A DNA stretch of 64,000 bases from Lumbricus rubellus (taxonomy: Eukaryota; Annelida; Clitellata; Crassiclitellata; Lumbricidae), in the NCBI GenBank assembly GCA_945859605.1, contig OX243816.1, positions 27,444,424-27,508,423 of the forward strand, written 5' to 3'. This document shows positions 58,404 to 64,000 of this stretch, piece after piece. The position numbers and the translations under genes are program-made. Below the pieces are notes generated by a model. The model did not search any database. It saw only the letters and a list, made by a program, of their open reading frames with translations, and was not told the DNA's origin. Position 1 is the first letter of the stretch; each line of letters starts with the position of its first letter.

Positions 58404-61400
58404 GCATTTGAGAAATTCTCTGGATTTCCTAATCATACGGCCTCTCAAGAAATGTACAATTTGCAATATAGAGCATAAAGTTTTTAAAGATGTAACAGTG
58501 TAATGTAACATATTATGCAGTACTTGTTATATACTGGTACTTGTTTTGTTGTAGACAAAATACATGTTATATCATGTTTACGTTATTTTGATATTGCTAC
58601 TTATGTCATTTTTTGTCTTAAAACGTAACTTTTTAAATTGCTTATTCCAACATCGACTGCCTCTCTGTTAGACTCTGTCTTGGTGGACTGATCTTCTGAC
58701 AACTATTTGCTTAATTATGGCTTCGTTTTTACTGCTCCATCCATCAGTTGGTGTCTGGTGCATTAGACACCTGTGCTCTAGAATGATGTACTAATTAATA
58801 AGGACAATTGTTTAACATCTGTCTTTAAGATATATATTTGTTCAGTTAAAATGTGTAATGCTTGAGATCCTAAATTTAACATACATTCCAATTAGTGTTT
58901 GTTTGAGGAATGCTATTTGATGATGAACACCTCGATACATTCCATTTGACAATATGTCTGATATGTTCTGTACGTACATGCATGAATACTTACATACATA
59001 CATACATGAATACATACATGAATAGTTGAATACTTACATACATACTCATTATTCTTGTTAAATCTATTAGGTTACCGTGTAGGAAAGTGAATTGAGAGTC
59101 TAATGGAGAGTTTTGTAATTTATGAAAATACAGACTTTGTCACAGGTGACATATTCCAACTTTCCCTAATTTACGAAGGTTGATTTAACTTTAAGATTAA
59201 AGTTGAAACTTACTTGGTAAATGTTAGTTTTTCATCTAAACTAATTAGTGCTTTCCTGTCTCATTGGTTTCGTTTAAAAATCCAATTACCCATGATGCCA
59301 CAATTAACCAAAAACAAATCTGCTGATTTACTGTATGATGGTTCCATTTGCATTTTCTAGTGAATATCGGAAGGAAAGCATGTGTTATAAGTGATCAAAT
59401 TTTTTTGGGAGGACACTGTAAATTGAGCTGTGAACTGATTATGTGTACATTAACTTCGTTGTTGTCACATGAGTTGTTATAATTATATTTAGACAAAGTT
59501 GTTTTGCACTTTTATGTATAGGAATGCACTGTTGCATATTTCACTTCAATCGTGTTGGATTAATTATATTAGGTTCTTAAAAATCAGTTGTTCGAATGAC
59601 AAAAGAATTCTTATTACCAATTTTCGGAACAGCAGATGTTGCTAAAACTAGAAATGAGTTACAAAATAATTAATTGTTTAGTAATATTTAAAAAATATTT
59701 TATAAATGTTTTAAAAATGCAAAATATTTGATTTTCTTTGGCTATGATTTAATACTGGGCACACAACGTAGTATTGTAGCACAATATGATGATTGGTTCC
59801 AACCAACATCCCAGATGCAATAATATAGAATCAATATAAGATCTGAAGCGTTTAGGATTTCTTTGACGAAATAATTTTGTTCTTCTGAAATTGCACCAAT
59901 ATCAGTGAATATGTGCAATGTGATTATGTTCACCATTCACAGTATTGTTTTCTTTGTTTGAGATTACTACAGTTTTTACAATTTTTATCTCATTTTTACC
60001 AGTCTCATTATTGCACAGAAAATAGTTGTTGCTGATCAACACTTCAACAGCAAGCTGCATTGTCTTTTGATGCCTCCTCATTGTTAAAGGATTAAGTTAC
60101 TCTTCCATTTCTAGAAAATTAATAATTAAGTAGTAAATATGTTAAAACGATATTGGTAAAATCTTAAGTTAATTCTCTTAAGGCATGTATGATATGCTCA
60201 GATATTTATATTATTCCATGATGAATTGATGATCTATATTGTTCAATGCTGAATTTGTTTTGTCATTAACTTCCCTTCCATTTTGAAGAAAAGAAATGTG
60301 CAGTGAATGTCAGTTACCTCCAAAATGCATTTTTTTTGAGTAAATGACTGTTTAATCAACTGATTTATTGATGTTAGAAAACTTTCCATTCAATCGGTTT
60401 ATTTATTTGAAAAATTGTCATTAGAAAAACTTCATTCGAACAACTGAGTTGTTAACAGTTTGCATGTGATACTAATCACATGATTGTAAAATGTAAAGTC
60501 AATGTGACTCAGATTTATATATTTTAAGCACATTTCTTTTTATGAAAATTGTACATAAATGATGTGATATGTTGAAGCACTGATTTTTTATTCGTACAAA
60601 TCTTAAGTATTTCATTTCTACTCATAAACTGTTTTTAAATTGTATTTTGAGTTTGAAGGATTTTTGCAGTATTTGAGGTCGATATTATTAGGCCCTACTT
60701 CTGTTCTTATCACAAGCAGTGCAATGAGATATTGATTTAGCACAATGTCAATTTACTTCATAAGACTGGCAAAAGAGTTACTTCTACCTGACGATTCCAT
60801 TGAAATTGGGTGATCTTTGTGTAATGATGGAGCTGACAGATATTTGTTTATATAATGCAACTCTGTCCTTTCAATAGGGATTCACTAATAAATCAGAAAA
60901 GATTTTTGTCGATTCAAAACCGCCATTATGCCAGCGTGGAATAACTTGACATGAGAAGAACTGTGTAAGAGCAAATACTATGTTGTGCACATTGTTGGAT
61001 GCTAGTTTTGTTGTTGTTTGTCTACAAGGGCGAAGCATTTTAGCTTTACTTACTTTGTAAATAGTCCCAACTCTCTAACACAGATGCACATAATATTATT
61101 TTCAGAGCATTTAATTGAAGTTGCAATGATTATGGCATTTCCAGCATTGAAGCAACTGCTTTCTACCTGAAATGCTGCATCTTATATAAATTGAGGTATA
61201 TATAATTGGTTTTGCATATGTCCAGTTTAATTGAACTGGTTACAGTGGTTTTAAAGTGGTTTGGGTGATTCTTGAGAACACCAATGAAGAATTTGTTGAA
61301 ACACTTGTTTTCCAAGGTTCCATGCATGGTGAGCAGTGGGAACGCAAGCAAAGAATTTTGAGAGCAGTGGGAATGCCGTTGCCATGTGTTTGCACCTACT

Positions 61401-62162
61401 TTAAACCCTGACTAGTTGCCTGTGCACAAACGCATGCGTAAGTAAGTAAGTATATTCTTTACTACTCCAATTCAATTCATAATCCACTTGCAGATGAACA
61501 ATGTGACGTACAATATTGTTGTAATACATCAAAGTAATAATTGGTAATAAAAAATGAAAATTAAATCAGTAGTTGAGTGAAATGACTGAAATATTAGCGT
61601 CAAACAAGTCATCTATAATAATACTGCATTCTGGTGATAAATCTCTTACCTCCAATCAATGAATCACAGACTGTAGAAGTGTAAGATCTTAATGTTGATG
61701 CTTGTGAGCTGTGCTGCTCCTAGAGTTGTCTGTCTCTGTCTCATCCATTCCTAGGCTTTGTTCTTCTGACGCAGGGTGGTGACCTCAACCAGAACTTTGA
61801 TATTGTAGCACAGAAGCCTTGCTGTGATTGGTCCAACTTTCCTACTGGTTGCCTAGCATTGTCGTATGACATGATCTCATGGTCTTTGTCTTTGATTTCT
61901 GTTTCATCTCATTCTTCGTCAAATTCTATACGAGTACACTCATTGGGCAGATGAGACAGGAAATGAGGTTGCTAAAGCTTCGTACCAAGGCCTGTGAAGG
62001 GCTAGCTTAAGAGACTGCTTTTCTGATGTAAGATAATATTTTCGTTTTTAATTTCAAACTGACACAATGCAATAGGATGTCAATTCATAATATGAATGGA
62101 GGATAACAAGTTATTACATGAGTCAAATTTTACTGTCGGCAGCCATGCAAGGCATCCACCAC

Positions 62163-62730
62163 CAAGGGCGGATACAGAAACTTTGGACGGGAGGGGGCAA
62201 AAATTCTTGGTCTTGGGTCCAAATGAGGGGGGGCCGCAATGCATGGGCATTTCTTAATAGGGGGGGGGCCAAATTGTACAATATATACATTGTTCCACAC
62301 CATGTTCAATCCAAATGGGGGCAAGGGCGAATACAGAAACTTTGGACGGGGGGGTGGGCCAAAAATTCTTGGTCTTGTTGGGTCCGGGAAAAATTTTTGG
62401 CCTTCCAGGTCTGGACAATTTTTCTTTCGTATCCGCCAAAAAAGTTGATGACCTTTTTTGTTTGTTTGTCATTGTGCCATTTCCAAATGGGGGGGGGGGG
62501 GCCGCAATGCGTGGGCATTTCTTAGTAGAGGGGCCAAATTGTACAATATATACATTGTTCCACGGCATGTTTAATCCAAATGGGGGGGGGCCCGATACAT
62601 GGGAATTCTAAATGGGGGGGCATGGCCGGATAAGCCCCCCCTGGATCCGCCCTTGAATGGGGGGGCCACGATACATGGGAATTCTAAATGGGGGGCCATG
62701 GCCGGATAAGCCCCCCTGGATCCGCCCCTG
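62163..62730. mobile_element. 568-bp composite hAT-like element with repeated ends
   Basis: The outer ends are CAAGGGCGGATACAGAAACT (left) and CAGGGGCGGATCCAGGGGGG (right, minus strand), flanked by the exact 8-bp duplication TCCACCAC (62155-62162, 62731-62738). Inside, the left-end sequence recurs at about 62326 (CAAGGGCGAATACAGAAACT) and the right-end sequence recurs at about 62634-62654. The element therefore looks like a partly tandem array of the same MITE. It has many G runs and no transposase. Confidence 0.85.
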
Positions 62731-63386
62731 TCCACCACGTCCCACTGTTTACCAATGCCATCTGCGGAATGGAAGGTTGAGTGCACCTTTGAAGGGTAGG
62801 GGTTCCGTATGCTCTTCGTTCCAGAGGGTTACCCATTACAGTAATGGATATGGCCCATATGGGCCTACGAAGTTCATATGATAATATTGCTGCATGTCCT
62901 ATCAAGTAGAACCATTATTATTAATTACAGGACACACGACGTCATTATGGGTTATATCAGCATCACAGTGTATAAGGTATGGCGTTGCTGTTGATAGCTT
63001 ACTTATAGGCCTATAGCCACAACTAGGCCTATTATATTATGTAGTCCTACTTACTTACTATTGTATTGTGTGGTATAGCTATCACTGCCATTAGCGATTC
63101 TTCATCCTATAGGGGCCTAGGTAAGAAGGTAAAGCAGCTGTTATCTGTTAGGCCTGTCCACCCTACGAGGGGCGTTTGATGGCCTGAAAGCCAGACGATT
63201 AATAGACTCAAGATTAGCTTTTAGACTAATCATCGTGGCCCATAATTTACGTGTAACTGCGTTTGATAAGCGGTTATAGTGGTTACTTAGCTTTAAAATA
63301 GGCGTCCAATCTACCACTGTGTTTGCAGAAGCTTGTTGATGGTTTCTGCGTTATTATTAAGACGGCAATTGAAAAGAAGACGCCTA

Positions 63387-63436
63387 CTTAGCCCCTCTCC
63401 GTCTCTATCTACTTAGCCCCTCTCCGTCTCTATCTG
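63387..63436. repeat. 25-bp direct duplication
   Basis: Two adjacent copies of ACTTAGCCCCTCTCCGTCTC followed by TATCT. Confidence 0.85.
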
Positions 63437-64000
63437 TCTTTGCTCTTTCTCTTTCAAGAAAAAGATGGATCTTTCAAATTATTTAATGACAATTGTTTTT
63501 TGCTGTAACGCCATAACAAGGCGCCGATCAAACAAGAAACTCTACTCTCCTCATGCACATATTAATTTTAGGCTACTGATGCTACTGTATTAGGTAAGCT
63601 TACTCATCGTACTGGATCCCATTTTAACGCACTTTCTACATAGTTTCGTAATGAATGATATAATGAATGATAATGCAAGGCTATTCATTTCTTCGGTTGA
63701 CTTCGTATGTGACGACCTCTGTTTGTCATACAATTTATTGTGTTGCCGCTGTTGCGTCATTAACTCAATGGACAAGTTGTTGCTATGTGCTATTGGTTTC
63801 GTATTATTACGTCATCTCCTTAGCATAAAACACTATTGTTACGTCATTAGCTATGCTTAGTGACGTCTGGCTTAAAAGGATAATGGCATTCCGTATTTTA
63901 ATGACATCCCTTTGTTCAACAAACACAATTAATTGTTAGCCTACGTCATAAGCTTTGTTGGTGAACATGTTACTGTTAGGATGATACCTTGGCTACATGG

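Larger units (their letters stand above)
56027..64000. other. Long region without recognised genes
   Basis: Eight kilobases of AT-rich sequence. It contains SINE copy 3 (56630-56822), a poly-G run (58134-58150), an (AG)n microsatellite (58304-58400), the composite element at 62163-62730 and a 25-bp duplication at about 63387-63436. The ORFs present are short, show no recognised domain and lack convincing splice context. It may be intron if the 55565 ORF belongs to a longer gene. Confidence 0.45.

Noticed and set aside
62118..62905. Gly/Trp- and Pro-rich ORFs up to 135 codons
   Set aside because: They lie in the composite MITE with G runs and overlap on both strands; no conserved domain.

Overview
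The window is nuclear DNA of an animal, most likely a marine invertebrate. Genes are split into many short exons with GT-AG introns, intergenic DNA is AT-rich, and short mobile elements, microsatellites and minisatellites are frequent. The species cannot be named from the sequence. The motif TAGGCCTA and tRNA-derived SINEs ending in a GGGGCGCTATA-type tail recur through the window.

Five protein-coding loci are supported. From left to right they are: M6PR, the cation-dependent mannose-6-phosphate receptor (+, 5711-10419, 6 exons, 290 aa); EEF1AKMT4, an eEF1A lysine methyltransferase (-, 13029-14485, 3 exons, 248 aa); a PIAS-family SUMO E3 ligase (+, 17054-33200, 15 exons, 630 aa); a TRF1/TRF2-type telomere-repeat binding factor (-, 35954-42765, about 11 exons, about 550 aa); and PES1/Pescadillo (+, 43675-53354, 15 exons, 521 aa). 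A sixth, unrecognised ORF with an acidic stretch and a coiled coil lies at 55565-56026 (+). All exon joins in M6PR, EEF1AKMT4, PIAS and PES1 were checked for phase and stay in frame. M6PR/EEF1AKMT4 and PIAS/TERF are tail to tail; EEF1AKMT4/PIAS and TERF/PES1 are head to head. The genes are housekeeping functions (lysosomal sorting, translation-factor methylation, SUMO ligation, telomere binding, ribosome biogenesis) and do not form one pathway.

The rest is mostly repeats. I could define six short inverted-repeat elements with exact 8-bp target duplications (3922-4432, 4503-4819, 16182-16566, 22143-22398, 41805-42122, 62163-62730), two Helitron-like elements plus a third 3' end, three TTAA-flanked elements, one mariner-like element with long terminal inverted repeats, one Harbinger-like element, three tRNA-derived SINEs plus tails, and several degenerate LINE 3' ORF fragments.

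The most notable observation is the 318-bp element at 41805-42122. It lies inside the TRFH-coding region of the telomere-binding factor gene, flanked by an 8-bp duplication. Removing the element and one copy of the duplication leaves an uninterrupted 109-codon exon, and the element's own end supplies a GT donor (G|GTAAAC). This is what an intron made by a transposon (an introner) should look like, or else it is a disrupting insertion. The element also carries TTAGGGTTA, the site this protein family binds. A second notable feature is a 50-bp satellite in PES1 whose first unit is the end of exon 10 plus its splice donor, so the donor is copied five times.
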